Source: Cohnella phaseoli (GTDB lineage: Bacteria > Bacillota > Bacilli > Paenibacillales > Paenibacillaceae). From it: a stretch of DNA of 64,000 nt. Below, in pieces: positions 53,016 to 62,100 of this stretch. Position numbers and translations under genes: made by a program. The notes under the pieces are model-generated. The model was not told where the DNA came from. It did not search any database and saw nothing but the letters and a program-made list of their open reading frames with translations. Where the stretch lies: assembly GCF_003386235.1 (NCBI RefSeq), contig NZ_QRDZ01000016.1, forward strand, positions 62,001 to 126,000, written 5' to 3'. Position 1 is the first letter of the stretch. Every line of letters starts with the position of its first letter.

Positions 53016-53780
53016 ATGGGAAAACTGACAGGTAAAACAGCTCTAGTCACCGGCGCGAGCCGGGGTATCGGCCGCAGCATCGCATTGCGTTTGGCGCTGG
53101 AAGGAGCCGTCGTTGCCGTCCACTATGGGAACAGACAGAGCGACGCGGAGGAAGTTGTGAGAGAAATTGAGCGGATTGGAGGAACCGCATTCGCCATCGG
53201 GGCGGACTTGCGAACTCTTGACGGCATTCAGAATCTGTATGCGGCGCTGGACGAGGCCCTTGACAAGCTTGCCGGCGACAATCGCTTCGATATTCTGGTG
53301 AACAATGCCGGAATTGGTCAAATTCTCACGCTGGAGGAGGCGACTGAATCCTCCTTCGACGAGGTCATGACCGTCAATGTCAAAGCTCCGGTATTCGTCA
53401 CCCAGCAGGCATTGCCTCGGTTGAGGGATGGGGGGCGCATTATCAATCTCTCCTCATTCGTGACTCGCGCAGCCTCGCCCAGCGTGTTCGCCTACAGTAT
53501 CACCAAGGGCGCGATAGATACCTTCACGCGCGTCTTGGCGAAGCAGCTGGGAAGCCGCAATATTACAGTGAACGCCATTCAGCCCGGCATTATTAATACC
53601 GAGATGAATGCCGGTACGCTGCAGGACCCGAACGGGCAGCAGTTTGCCGCCGGGCTTTCCGTTTTCAGAAGGTGGGGCGAGCCGGAAGACGTAGCGGACA
53701 TCGCCGCCTTCCTCGCCTCGTCGGACAGCCGCTGGGTCACCGGAGAGTTCATTGACGCCAGCGGCGGCTCGCATCTGTAA
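53016..53780 (+). CDS. Short-chain dehydrogenase/reductase
   Basis: A 254-residue Rossmann oxidoreductase. Cofactor motif TGASRGIG (12-19), NNAG (96-99), catalytic Ser147, Tyr160 and Lys164 (YxxxK), and Asn121 complete the SDR tetrad. The closing [22 protein letters not shown] is the usual classical SDR end. Start ATG 53016 follows AAGGGG by nine bases. The substrate cannot be predicted. It is convergent with the DUF4261 gene at 53820, 40 bp away. Confidence 0.93.
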   Translation: MGKLTGKTALVTGASRGIGRSIALRLALEGAVVAVHYGNRQSDAEEVVREIERIGGTAFAIGADLRTLDGIQNLYAALDEALDKLAGDNRFDILVNNAGIGQILTLEEATESSFDEVMTVNVKAPVFVTQQALPRLRDGGRIINLSSFVTRAASPSVFAYSITKGAIDTFTRVLAKQLGSRNITVNAIQPGIINTEMNAGTLQDPNGQQFAAGLSVFRRWGEPEDVADIAAFLASSDSRWVTGEFIDASGGSHL

Positions 53781-53819
53781 GCTTCGCAGATCCGGAATGC
53801 GGTCGGAGCCGACAGCCCG

Positions 53820-54737
53820 TTAGCTGTCGGCTTCCGGCCTACCTCCATAATAGGGATCGCCCGGATCGAGATCGAGTACGACGCGGTGCGGAGCGGCCAG
53901 CGCATATTGGTGCGCGCAGCGCCAGCGCATGTCCTCCGTAAAGCCGACGGTCTCCCCATCGCTAATAATATCGCCCTCTTTAAACAGGTAGTAGCCGATA
54001 TCCGTCAGGAACGAAGCTACTTCGTTCGGGGTAAGGTCGAAAAAATGACACTGCACGTCCGGGACTCCTAGCGCGGCGAGCCCTATCGTATCCATCAGCG
54101 ATTCGGGACGCGCACTCCCGGTCCCCTGTACATTGTAAAAACGTACATTCATCGCGCCGTACAAAATAGCGCCATTCTCGATAGCGTCCAAATAAGCCCG
54201 GGGCTCAACCAGCTTGTCGCTTTCGCGGAAATAAAGAGCATCGCAAGGAGCGGTCTCCAGCACGGCCCGGAGCGAGCCCGTAAACAGCTCTAGTCTATCC
54301 TTCGGCTCCAGTCCGGAAGCCAGCATATCGACAAGCAGCAGGGAGTGCCGGCATTGCTCCAACGTCTGTTCCGCTTCCTGCCAATGCCAGGCTTGCTCGA
54401 TGGCCGTTTTGTATTCCGTTGGCGAACGAAGTTCCGATTCCACCAAGCTCGTTTGGGCGGGCATTTCCCCTTCTGCGTATCCAACCATGTAATTAAGATG
54501 GAAGAAGTGCAGCAGATCCTGATCCGTCTCTTCATTGGGCTCCCATACGGCAATTCCTGCTTCGCTCTTCCGCTGTTCCGGCCGATCCAGCTTACCCGTA
54601 TATCGCTCCATATTGGCGTATAACAGCTCTCTCTGCAATTGAGGCTTCTCCTTGTAGATCAGCTCAACCGAATACACCCGCGCGAATCCGAAGTCCTTTT
54701 CACTTTCAACCAGCTCGTCCATTTCCTTATCCTTCAT
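53820..54737 (-). CDS. DUF4261 domain protein (second copy)
   Basis: A 305-residue soluble protein. DUF4261 marks are in the C-terminal half: MDTIGLAALGVPDVQCHFFDLTPNEVASFLTDIGYYLF and EGDIISDGETVGFTED. It resembles the protein at 33879 in the same region (DGETxGFTxxxx), but the N-terminal parts differ. Start ATG 54737 fits GGAGG; upstream ATGs at 54752 and 54761 exist. The family has no known function. Neighbours are an SDR gene (convergent) and an MBOAT gene (divergent), with no clear link. Confidence 0.83.
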   Translation of the reverse strand: MKDKEMDELVESEKDFGFARVYSVELIYKEKPQLQRELLYANMERYTGKLDRPEQRKSEAGIAVWEPNEETDQDLLHFFHLNYMVGYAEGEMPAQTSLVESELRSPTEYKTAIEQAWHWQEAEQTLEQCRHSLLLVDMLASGLEPKDRLELFTGSLRAVLETAPCDALYFRESDKLVEPRAYLDAIENGAILYGAMNVRFYNVQGTGSARPESLMDTIGLAALGVPDVQCHFFDLTPNEVASFLTDIGYYLFKEGDIISDGETVGFTEDMRWRCAHQYALAAPHRVVLDLDPGDPYYGGRPEADS

Positions 54738-54918
54738 CGTTATCGCCTCCATACTATGCATCTATTATATATAGGCTAATTCGATTCTTCCAGATTCTAG
54801 GGGCCTGAAAATCGGCAAGCCTCGTATTGGGAAATATGTCACATCTATTTTAGAGTCTTTATTTGTTATAATCGAACAATGCAGCACGGGCATCGCCGAC
54901 AACAGGAGGAAATACGCT

Positions 54919-56328
54919 TTGGTTTTTAGTTCAATTCTCTTTTTATTTTGCTTTTTGCCGCTTGTTCTTGCCCTTTATTTCGCCGTTCCGTCCAAATATA
55001 AAAATACGCTTCTACTGATTTTCAGCTTAATCTTCTATGCCTGGGGCGAACCCCGATACGTCGTCCTCATGCTCCTATCGATCCTCTTAAATTACGGTTT
55101 TGGAATAGGGATCGATAACGCCGGCGACAATCGCGGCAAAAAAAGAGTCGCAATTCTAACGATGGCAATCGTGGTTAATATCGGACTGCTCGGATTTTTC
55201 AAATACGCCAACTTTTTTGTCGATCTGCTCAATTCCGCCTTGCAAACGAATATACATCTCCAACCGGTGCCGCTGCCTTTGGGCATTTCTTTTTATACGT
55301 TTCATGTGCTGAGCTATCTAATCGACGTGTATCGCAAGAAGGAGCAGGCGCAACGAAATTTATTCGACCTGGCGCTGTACATTACCTTCTTCCCGCAGCT
55401 TGTAGCTGGTCCTATCATTCGCTACAATGCGATCGCCGAGCAGCTTCGCAAACGCGTATTCAGCTCCGTTCAATTTGCCGAGGGCATTCGGCGTTTTATA
55501 CTGGGCCTGTCCAAAAAAGTGCTGCTGGCCAACCCTCTCGGCTCCGTAGCGGACACCGTATTCGCGACATCCGCCATGGATCTTTCTACGGGAAGCGCCT
55601 GGGTAGGCATTATCGCTTATACGCTGCAAATCTATTACGATTTCTCGGGCTACAGCGATATGGCGATCGGTTTAGCCAAAATGTTCGGCTTCGAATTCGC
55701 GGAAAACTTCAATTATCCGTACATCGCCAAAAGCATTTCCGAGTTCTGGCGACGCTGGCATATCTCTCTGGGCAGTTGGTTCAGGGATTACGTCTATATT
55801 CCGCTTGGGGGAAGCAGAGTCGCTACGTGGAAAATATACCGCAACCTATTCCTCGTGTGGGCTCTGACCGGATTCTGGCACGGCGCCAGTTGGACGTTTA
55901 TCGCATGGGGAACGTACTACGGCATTCTAATCGCCCTGGAGAAAGCCGGTCTGGAAAAGCTGCTGTCCCGAATCTATCCGTTTAATCACGTTGCCGTCAT
56001 TCTGCTTGTGATGATCGGATGGGTGTTCTTCCGGGCCGACGACTTCGGGTATGCTACGGAGTTTATCGGCGCCATGTTTCACTCCCGCGGCGACGCTCTA
56101 TTCGATTCCCAAGCGCTGTCGCTGCTGTCTCTGAATTGGCTGCAGTTTGCCGTTGCGATTATCGTCGCCGCGCCGATCTACCCCAACCTTCGGAAGCTGC
56201 AGTTTGGCAAGTCGGTCACGAAGGTTCTTGCGGCAGCCGCATTGCTGCTCCACTTTTTCCTATTCGCCGAAGTCGTACTGTATTTAATTAATTCGACCTA
56301 TAACCCGTTCTTGTATTTCAGATTCTGA
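54919..56328 (+). CDS. MBOAT family O-acyltransferase (AlgI/DltB-like)
   Basis: A 469-residue multi-span membrane enzyme, starting TTG 54919 nine bases after AGGAGG. The MBOAT signature is intact: YYDFSGYSDMAIGLAKMFGF, SEFWRRWHISLGSWFRDYVYIPLGGS and LTGFWHGASWTFIAWG with the active-site His321. AlgI-type MBOATs pass acetyl groups across the membrane to a partner such as AlgJ/AlgX or a DHHW-type protein, and in this operon the next gene supplies that partner. The acceptor, likely a wall or secreted polysaccharide, is unknown. This is not the DltB of the teichoic-acid operon (no dltA, dltC or dltD around). Confidence 0.93.
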   Translation: MVFSSILFLFCFLPLVLALYFAVPSKYKNTLLLIFSLIFYAWGEPRYVVLMLLSILLNYGFGIGIDNAGDNRGKKRVAILTMAIVVNIGLLGFFKYANFFVDLLNSALQTNIHLQPVPLPLGISFYTFHVLSYLIDVYRKKEQAQRNLFDLALYITFFPQLVAGPIIRYNAIAEQLRKRVFSSVQFAEGIRRFILGLSKKVLLANPLGSVADTVFATSAMDLSTGSAWVGIIAYTLQIYYDFSGYSDMAIGLAKMFGFEFAENFNYPYIAKSISEFWRRWHISLGSWFRDYVYIPLGGSRVATWKIYRNLFLVWALTGFWHGASWTFIAWGTYYGILIALEKAGLEKLLSRIYPFNHVAVILLVMIGWVFFRADDFGYATEFIGAMFHSRGDALFDSQALSLLSLNWLQFAVAIIVAAPIYPNLRKLQFGKSVTKVLAAAALLLHFFLFAEVVLYLINSTYNPFLYFRF

Positions 56329-56350
56329 TGCAAGTAGAAGGAGTTTCGAA

Positions 56351-57631
56351 GTGAGTAAACCTGTCTCCATCCTCTATATCGTCGTATTTCTAGCGATCCT
56401 CTTCGGCTTTGCGATTGCCGGCATGGTATTACCCGATAGAGCCGTCTCCACCGTCGAAAACAGAGCCTTAAGCAAGCTGCCGGCCTTCAGCTTCGAGGCC
56501 GTTGGCACGCGTCGCTTCTTCGAGGAGATGAATCAATATATCAACGACCAAGCGCCGCTCCGCGATGAGATGGTGCGGCTCTACCAAAGTCAGCAAAATT
56601 CCGGTATATTCAACTCCATGCTGCTGGAAAACCTGTTTCATGTGAAGCCGCCGCAGAAGCCCGAAGAAGGAACCGTCGTCAAAGATTCGCGCGTCGTATC
56701 CAATCTGGTCGTCATCAACAAGAAGTGGATTTTTCCGGTGACGGACCCTCTCGTTCATACAGATAAAATGGACGAATCGACCGCCAAGCTGAACGACGCG
56801 ATTCAATTCGCCGCGGATCAACAAACCGAGACGTACTTCGTCTTTAATCCGTCGAGAACCAGAACTTTAATGCATCTCTATCCGGATTATATGCAGACCG
56901 ACGCTTACGCCAAGTCGAAGGCCTACTTCCTATCCAAGCTCGACAAGAGCGTAAATGTCGTCGATATCGGCAAGAAATTCGATGCTTTTACGAACGCGGC
57001 AAAGGAAGAGCTTTACTTGGAAACGGATCATCATTGGAATATCCAAGGCGCTTTTGCCGCCTATCAAGAGATGATCGCCGAAATTTCCGCCAAGTCGGCC
57101 CAGTTCGAAGATAAACCGATGTCTCTAGATGATATCCGCGTATCCGGACTGACGATCGGCAGCTTCGAAGGCAGCTACAACTCGCAAATCAATTATGCCG
57201 TCAATCCCAAAACCGCCGATCGAACGGTGATTTACGAGCCGAACAAGCCGTTCTCGTTCAGTAAATTTGAAGTAATCAATAAAGACGGGACGCAAACCGT
57301 CAAAAGCTTTAACGATTTCTACGGCTTCAAACGGGGCCAAAGCACTTATGCCTATGGAACGATCTATGGCGGGGACAGACGGAAAATCGCTTATGAAAAC
57401 CCGCAAGCCAACAATCGATTAAACGTCCTGCTGCTTAAAGATTCTTTCATGAATCCTCTTACGCCGTATTTAGCGCAGCATTTTAACAAACTCACGGTTT
57501 ACGACAACCGCTATTATTCCGAATTCAGCTTAAAAGAAATTCTCGCCAGCGAACACTTCGATATGCTCATCATCGCTTTCCATGACGATAATCTGTTTAG
57601 CGGCTCATATGAGTTTGACAAACCGCTCTAA
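56351..57631 (+). CDS. DHHW/AlgX-like O-acetyltransferase partner protein
   Basis: A 426-residue protein starting GTG 56351 seven bases after AAGGAG. An N-terminal membrane anchor (about 8-28) is followed by a SGNH-hydrolase-like extracellular domain: VENRALSKLPAFSFEAV at the start, the DHHW motif Asp226-His-His-Trp229 (ETDHHWN) and LLLKDSFMNPLTPYL toward the end. DHHW proteins work with AlgI-type MBOATs, transferring the acyl group to a polysaccharide outside. It starts 22 bp after the MBOAT stop, supporting a two-gene operon. The polysaccharide is unknown. Confidence 0.92.
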   Translation: MSKPVSILYIVVFLAILFGFAIAGMVLPDRAVSTVENRALSKLPAFSFEAVGTRRFFEEMNQYINDQAPLRDEMVRLYQSQQNSGIFNSMLLENLFHVKPPQKPEEGTVVKDSRVVSNLVVINKKWIFPVTDPLVHTDKMDESTAKLNDAIQFAADQQTETYFVFNPSRTRTLMHLYPDYMQTDAYAKSKAYFLSKLDKSVNVVDIGKKFDAFTNAAKEELYLETDHHWNIQGAFAAYQEMIAEISAKSAQFEDKPMSLDDIRVSGLTIGSFEGSYNSQINYAVNPKTADRTVIYEPNKPFSFSKFEVINKDGTQTVKSFNDFYGFKRGQSTYAYGTIYGGDRRKIAYENPQANNRLNVLLLKDSFMNPLTPYLAQHFNKLTVYDNRYYSEFSLKEILASEHFDMLIIAFHDDNLFSGSYEFDKPL

Positions 57632-57810
57632 CGATAAGGAAGTGGGGATGTATCGGGGCAGAGGGACGGCTTATCCGTCTAAACCGGAAATCCCGCGAAG
57701 CGACCCTTCCGGATTGAATTGTTCGGGGCTCCTTTTTATTTATTTTTGGTATGATGATAAAAGCGAAGGATAACCAGCAAACTTTTATTTTCAGGAGAGC
57801 GGGCGAAAAA

Positions 57811-58500
57811 TTGAGCGCAATTCTTATTGTTGATGATGAGTCTGACATTCGCGCACTGATTCGCATTCACTTAGAGCGAGCGGGCTTGCCAATCGTCGAA
57901 GCCCGGTCGGGGCGGCAAGCGATTGAGCAAATACAGGAACACTCGATTGAATTAATAATTTTAGATTTAATGATGGACGACGGAAACGGATTCGAGGTAC
58001 TACACCATTTGCGCAGAACGAGTTCTAATGTACTTGTAATTGCACTTAGCGCCAGAAGAGAGATTCAGGATAAAGTAGACACTCTTGGCCTAGGAGCGGA
58101 CGATTATATTACAAAACCGTTTAGTCCGGTGGAGCTGGTTGCCCGCGTTCAAGCCCAATTGAGGAGACATCGTTCCCATACATCGCCACCCTCCGGAATC
58201 ATTCGATTAAACAACCTGGCCCTCGATGTAGATAATTTAATTCTGCACAATGGCGGGATACAGCATCCATTAACCGAGATTGAATGCGCGCTTCTGCAAT
58301 TATTCATGACAAATCCCGACCGCACGCTGACCAGAAGGGACATCTATCAACAGATCTGGAAGCATGAAAATTACGACAGCAACAACTTGGGCGTTTTTAT
58401 TAACCGGATCCGTATAATGCTCGAAGGCACTGACGATTCTCCGCTTCACCTTCATACCGTACGCGGCATTGGATATCGATTTTCAGGGGATGGACGATGA
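57811..58500 (+). CDS. OmpR-family response regulator
   Basis: A 229-residue regulator starting TTG 57811. Receiver: ILIVDDESD, phospho-accepting Asp52 (IILDLMMDD), ALSARRE and the Lys of YITKPFSP. The C-terminal winged helix has FMTNPDRTLTRRDIYQQIWKH and HTVRGIGYRFS. The start is chosen because an earlier ATG pair (57751) has no ribosome site and overlaps a TATGAT -10-like box; GGAG (57794-57797) is 13 bases before TTG, a slightly long gap. Its stop overlaps the kinase start (ATGA). Confidence 0.88.
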   Translation: MSAILIVDDESDIRALIRIHLERAGLPIVEARSGRQAIEQIQEHSIELIILDLMMDDGNGFEVLHHLRRTSSNVLVIALSARREIQDKVDTLGLGADDYITKPFSPVELVARVQAQLRRHRSHTSPPSGIIRLNNLALDVDNLILHNGGIQHPLTEIECALLQLFMTNPDRTLTRRDIYQQIWKHENYDSNNLGVFINRIRIMLEGTDDSPLHLHTVRGIGYRFSGDGR

Positions 58501-59912
58501 AGAATCGCACAAAGCTATGGCTTATCATACTGACTAGCGCCGTAGGCAGCTTGATTCTGTTTCTTGCTCTCTCTATCGTTGTAGGAAACATTTGGGTCAA
58601 GGGCTACAATTTGAACAAGTTGAATGCGATTTCTTCTGAAACACTGAATTTAATCGAACAGCACCATTTTCCCGACAAGGATAACCTTCGGCCTCTGCTG
58701 GATTCAGTACATAACCGGAACCCGGACCTGCGCCTGGAATGGGTCGCTCCTGACGGGGCGGTAATCTACGATACCTCAGGTGAAACTGAACGTTACGACT
58801 TTACTCAATTGGCGAACCGTATGGTGGATATGCCGAACAACCTTTGGAGCGTCAACAAGCAGGTAACTCTCGTTTATTCCCTCAGCTTGAACGGACAGTC
58901 CTATTATTTGCTCTTAAGTCTGCCCAGTGAAGCGATGCAAGCAGGACAATACTTCTTCTATGCGCGTACGAACGAGATCCTTTATACACTCATCCTGCCT
59001 ATCCTTTTATCCGCCATAGTGCCGTATTTGCTGTCTCTATGGTTTTTCTCCTCCATTAATCGGCGGATCGGCAAGCTGAACGAGGCGCTTAATCAAATCA
59101 ATTTTCGAAGTGAAGTTATCGTGCTAGAGGATAAGTCGAAGGATGAGATCGGGCAGCTTAACCGGCATTATAATGAGATGGCGCACCGGCTTCAAAGCCA
59201 GGCCAGTCAGATCGAGCAATTCGACAACCGGCGCAAGCTGCTGCTATCCAATCTTTCTCACGATTTGCGAACACCGCTAACTATGATTCTCGGCTATGCC
59301 GAAACGATTCGCGCAGGCGCCTATAAAGATGAAGACGAGCTTCAGGCCGGCGCAAAAATCATTCTGCAGCGATCCCGCTACATGGACAGTCTGCTAGATC
59401 AGCTATTGGACATCTCTCGGCAGAATGAGAATGCGCATGAACTCTATTTTGCCCCACACAATTTGTCCGAAATGTTGAGGAAGATCTTACTGGATTATCT
59501 GTTGATTTTGGATGATCGGAACTTCACAATCGAAGTCGACATACCGGATAAAGATGTAGTGATTCCTATCCATGCGCCCCTTATCGAACGTGCCTTCCGC
59601 AACTTGCTGGACAACGCCATTCAACACGGAAAAGAAGGGCATTTCATCGGAATTGGATTAACGGAAAATGAAAAGGAAGTGTGCATGACTGTCAAAGATC
59701 GCGGCAGAGGAATTTCACCTGGAGATCAAGAGTACGTATTTGAACGATCCTATCGTGTTGACGGAGGGAGAAAGGGCGACGGACTCGGCTTCGGACTGTC
59801 AATCGTCCGAGAGATCGTAGAATCTCATCACGGAAGTGTGCAACTGAGCAGCGTCCCCTATACGGAAACCTTATTCCAAGTCACGCTTCCGAAAAATCGA
59901 CTGGGCAACTGA
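58497..59912 (+). CDS. Sensor histidine kinase of OmpR-type two-component system
   Basis: A 471-residue kinase. Two membrane spans (about 10-32 and 162-190) enclose a 130-residue extracellular sensor domain of no recognised type. Then come HAMP (about 190-240), HisKA with His255 (SNLSHDLRTPLTMILGYAE) and HATPase_c (NLLDNAIQHG, KDRGRGIS, GDGLGFGLSIV). Coupled to the regulator by the ATGA overlap. It converges on the SLH protein gene at 60000, whose upstream region carries an 11-bp direct repeat that may be a regulator site. Confidence 0.93.
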   Translation: MKNRTKLWLIILTSAVGSLILFLALSIVVGNIWVKGYNLNKLNAISSETLNLIEQHHFPDKDNLRPLLDSVHNRNPDLRLEWVAPDGAVIYDTSGETERYDFTQLANRMVDMPNNLWSVNKQVTLVYSLSLNGQSYYLLLSLPSEAMQAGQYFFYARTNEILYTLILPILLSAIVPYLLSLWFFSSINRRIGKLNEALNQINFRSEVIVLEDKSKDEIGQLNRHYNEMAHRLQSQASQIEQFDNRRKLLLSNLSHDLRTPLTMILGYAETIRAGAYKDEDELQAGAKIILQRSRYMDSLLDQLLDISRQNENAHELYFAPHNLSEMLRKILLDYLLILDDRNFTIEVDIPDKDVVIPIHAPLIERAFRNLLDNAIQHGKEGHFIGIGLTENEKEVCMTVKDRGRGISPGDQEYVFERSYRVDGGRKGDGLGFGLSIVREIVESHHGSVQLSSVPYTETLFQVTLPKNRLGN

Positions 59913-59932
59913 AGTTTCGTTTCCACGTTATT

Positions 59933-59980
59933 AAAAAATCCATCGCAGCAGGGGATGTACCCCGTACGATGGATTTTCCA
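59933..59980. terminator. Bidirectional terminator between kinase and SLH gene
   Basis: AAAATCCATCG pairs with CGATGGATTTT, with an inner GGGG/CCCC stem; A and T runs on both sides. It lies 20 bp after the kinase stop and 20 bp after the SLH gene stop. Confidence 0.85.
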
Positions 59981-59999
59981 ATTTGGATGGTTCGTTAGA

Positions 60000-61235
60000 T
60001 TAAGTGTCGGCGTTCGGGTTCGGATTCGGGTTCGGGCCTGTGTTCGGGTTCGGGTTCGGATTCGGGTTCGGGCCTGTGTTCGGGTCCGGGTCCGGGTCCG
60101 GGTCCGGGTTCGGGTTCGGGTTCGGATTTGGATTTGGATTCGGGTTCGGATTTGGATTCGGGTTCGGATTTGGATTCGGATTCGGATTTGGATTCGAGCC
60201 TGTGTTCGGGTCTGGGCTCGTCGTAGGCTCCGATGTCGATGGCGTCTTAGGGGTCTCCGGTCTCTTGACCGGAGATTCGGTCACCGTAACCGGGACTGGC
60301 TTACCCTCCTCATTCTTCACCTCATTGCCAAATAACGTCTTCAGTCCGTTCGCATTGATGACCGGCGTCTTGGACGTATCAAGCTGGAAACCTTCATGCA
60401 GTGTAATAATGATCGTCTTCTTGTCCTCGGACAGCACGAAGCTGTCCAGCTTCGGATTAAGCGGAACTCCGTTAATTGTAATCTTGGACAGATCGATAGA
60501 CGTGGGATCAGCCCCTGCCGTCAACGTCAGATTCAACTTGTTCCCTGCCGCGAAATCCGCACCTGATACCTCAAGAGGTTTAGACTCTTCGAGCGTTCTG
60601 GCGGATTCAAATGCTCCGGTTGCAAGCAGTCCTCGATCTGCCGGCGTATTGCCGCCGAACGTACCATCCGGAGCGTTACTGAGTAGTTTAAGCTCAAGGG
60701 CTAACCCCACGTAACCTTGCGCCCAACTAGAAACAGTCTGATCGCCAACGCCCGAGGTCTCCTGTGCCTTATCATCCATACCCAACCCTCGTACTAAAAA
60801 CGTAGCTAATTGCTCCTTAGTTACTTTCCCCGCCGGGTTGAAGGTACCGTCACCCATGCCTGTCGTTATTCCTGCTCTCTTCATCGCTTCAATATACGGT
60901 AACGCATAACCTACCCCAGGACTGTCGGATTTTACATCCGTGAAGGAGGATGTCTTGAGATTTCCGTCGACTTTTAGGCCCACAACGAGAGCCATCACTT
61001 TCGCGAATTGAGCGCGATTCATCTCTTCTTTTAATCCAAAATTATCCTCAGACATCCCATCAAAAATGCCTACTGAAATCAATGCATCCAACTTAGCCTT
61101 CGTCGCTGTGTCCAAGTCTTTTAGATCGGTGAAATCAGCCGACGTTTTTGCTGAAACAATGCTGCCGCTAGACGACACGGCGAAGGTCAAACCAAGAACC
61201 AATACGAAAGAACTGATAAGGGATTTCTTGTTCAT
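60000..61235 (-). CDS. SLH surface protein with Pro/Asn/Asp repeat tail
   Basis: A 411-residue exported protein with a signal peptide (VLGLTFAVSSSGSIVSAK), three SLH domains (about 30-225: GVGYALPYIEAMKRAGITTGMGDGTFNPAGKVTKEQLATFLVRGLGM is the clearest), a short beta domain (about 230-310) and a tail made of Asn-Pro and Asp-Pro repeats (about 345-411), with Gly-containing breaks. SLH at the N-terminus anchors it to the wall; the tail probably projects outward. The tail is coded by hexamer repeats of TTCGGG/TTCGGA on the + strand (60003-60200). Its promoter region carries a perfect 11-bp direct repeat. Confidence 0.9.
   Translation of the reverse strand: MNKKSLISSFVLVLGLTFAVSSSGSIVSAKTSADFTDLKDLDTATKAKLDALISVGIFDGMSEDNFGLKEEMNRAQFAKVMALVVGLKVDGNLKTSSFTDVKSDSPGVGYALPYIEAMKRAGITTGMGDGTFNPAGKVTKEQLATFLVRGLGMDDKAQETSGVGDQTVSSWAQGYVGLALELKLLSNAPDGTFGGNTPADRGLLATGAFESARTLEESKPLEVSGADFAAGNKLNLTLTAGADPTSIDLSKITINGVPLNPKLDSFVLSEDKKTIIITLHEGFQLDTSKTPVINANGLKTLFGNEVKNEEGKPVPVTVTESPVKRPETPKTPSTSEPTTSPDPNTGSNPNPNPNPNPNPNPNPNPNPNPNPNPNPNPDPDPDPDPNTGPNPNPNPNPNTGPNPNPNPNADT
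60003..60200 (-). repeat. In-frame hexanucleotide microsatellite coding for the Pro-rich tail
   Basis: Repeated TTCGGG, TTCGGA and TTTGGA hexamers on the + strand, interrupted by GGGCCTGTG blocks, code for Asn-Pro and Asp-Pro repeats of the SLH protein. The unit is two codons, so expansion or contraction does not disturb the frame. Confidence 0.88.
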
Positions 61236-61319
61236 GATCTTTTCCTAACCTACCTTCTAGTCATATTTTTTGTTGCTTACCCTACGCCCTTTTAAAATCC
61301 TAACATCAGAAACACCACC

Positions 61320-61341
61320 AAATATTAATGAAATATTAATG
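61320..61341 (-). promoter_or_regulatory. Perfect 11-bp tandem direct repeat, candidate OmpR-type regulator site
   Basis: AAATATTAATG occurs twice in a row (61320-61330, 61331-61341) about 85 bp upstream of the SLH gene start. OmpR/PhoB-family regulators bind direct repeats spaced 11 bp. The regulator at 57811 is the closest such protein. This is an inference from sequence. Confidence 0.5.
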
Positions 61342-61479
61342 GGTCCCATCCCCCCCTAAGCGACCGTGGGCTCATCCGCTTGCCGGATAACTATGATATT
61401 ATTGGGTAAAGCTGAGAAACCAAGGCAAGTTGCGGAAAAGCAGCTTGGTGAACTGAAACGGTATCAAGGAGGATCTCCA

Positions 61480-61974
61480 ATGTCGGATCAAATCGAAGTC
61501 AAGTATACTTTTAATGCTCCGCGCAACCTCGTTTTTAAGGCATTCACCGATTCGCAGCATCTGCAAAACTGGTGGGGGCCGCAAGGATGGACATTTCAAG
61601 TCGCGAAAGCGGATTTCCGTTCCGGCGGTACCTTTCACTATAGCCAGCAGCCTGCCGACGGCGACAAAATGTGGGTTCGATTTGTATACAATGAAATAAT
61701 CCCTACCGAGAAGATCGTTTACACCAGTTTCTTCTCCGATGCGGAAGGCAACAAAGCACGCGCTCCTTTCGATGCACACTGGCCCATGGAAACTCTGAAC
61801 AGCATGACGTTCATTGAAGATGGAGAACAAACGATTCTTACAACGATTATGGCTCCCCTATCCCCAACCGAGGAGGAGTTCAAAACCTACTTTTCTTCGC
61901 AAGAGATGATTCACGACGGGTTTACCGGTACGTTCGATCAATTAGCCGCTTACCTTAAAAACAATTCGATCTAG
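61480..61974 (+). CDS. SRPBCC (AHSA1-type) ligand-binding protein
   Basis: A 164-residue START-like domain protein. Seen: IEVKYTFNAPRNLVFKAFTDSQHLQNWWGPQGWTF, WVRFVYNEIIPTEKIVYTSFFSDAEG and TLTFIEDGEQTILTTIMAPLSP-like strands, typical of AHSA1-type SRPBCC folds. Ligands are unknown. Start ATG 61480 follows AAGGAGG at about eight bases; the longer frame from 61366 is not supported. Confidence 0.88.
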   Translation: MSDQIEVKYTFNAPRNLVFKAFTDSQHLQNWWGPQGWTFQVAKADFRSGGTFHYSQQPADGDKMWVRFVYNEIIPTEKIVYTSFFSDAEGNKARAPFDAHWPMETLNSMTFIEDGEQTILTTIMAPLSPTEEEFKTYFSSQEMIHDGFTGTFDQLAAYLKNNSI

Positions 61975-62100
61975 CGAATATTCTGCATTCGACGAGAACG
62001 CCAAAGAGGGCCGCGCAGCAGCTGCCTATCGGCAACCTGTCGCAGCCCTCTAACTTATTGTAGGCGCGTAGCCTACAGATACAAATTCAGGCACATGCCT

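Noticed and set aside
57751-57810. Longer start for the OmpR regulator
   Set aside because: The ATG pair overlaps a TATGAT-like -10 element and lacks a ribosome site; the receiver domain begins at TTG 57811.
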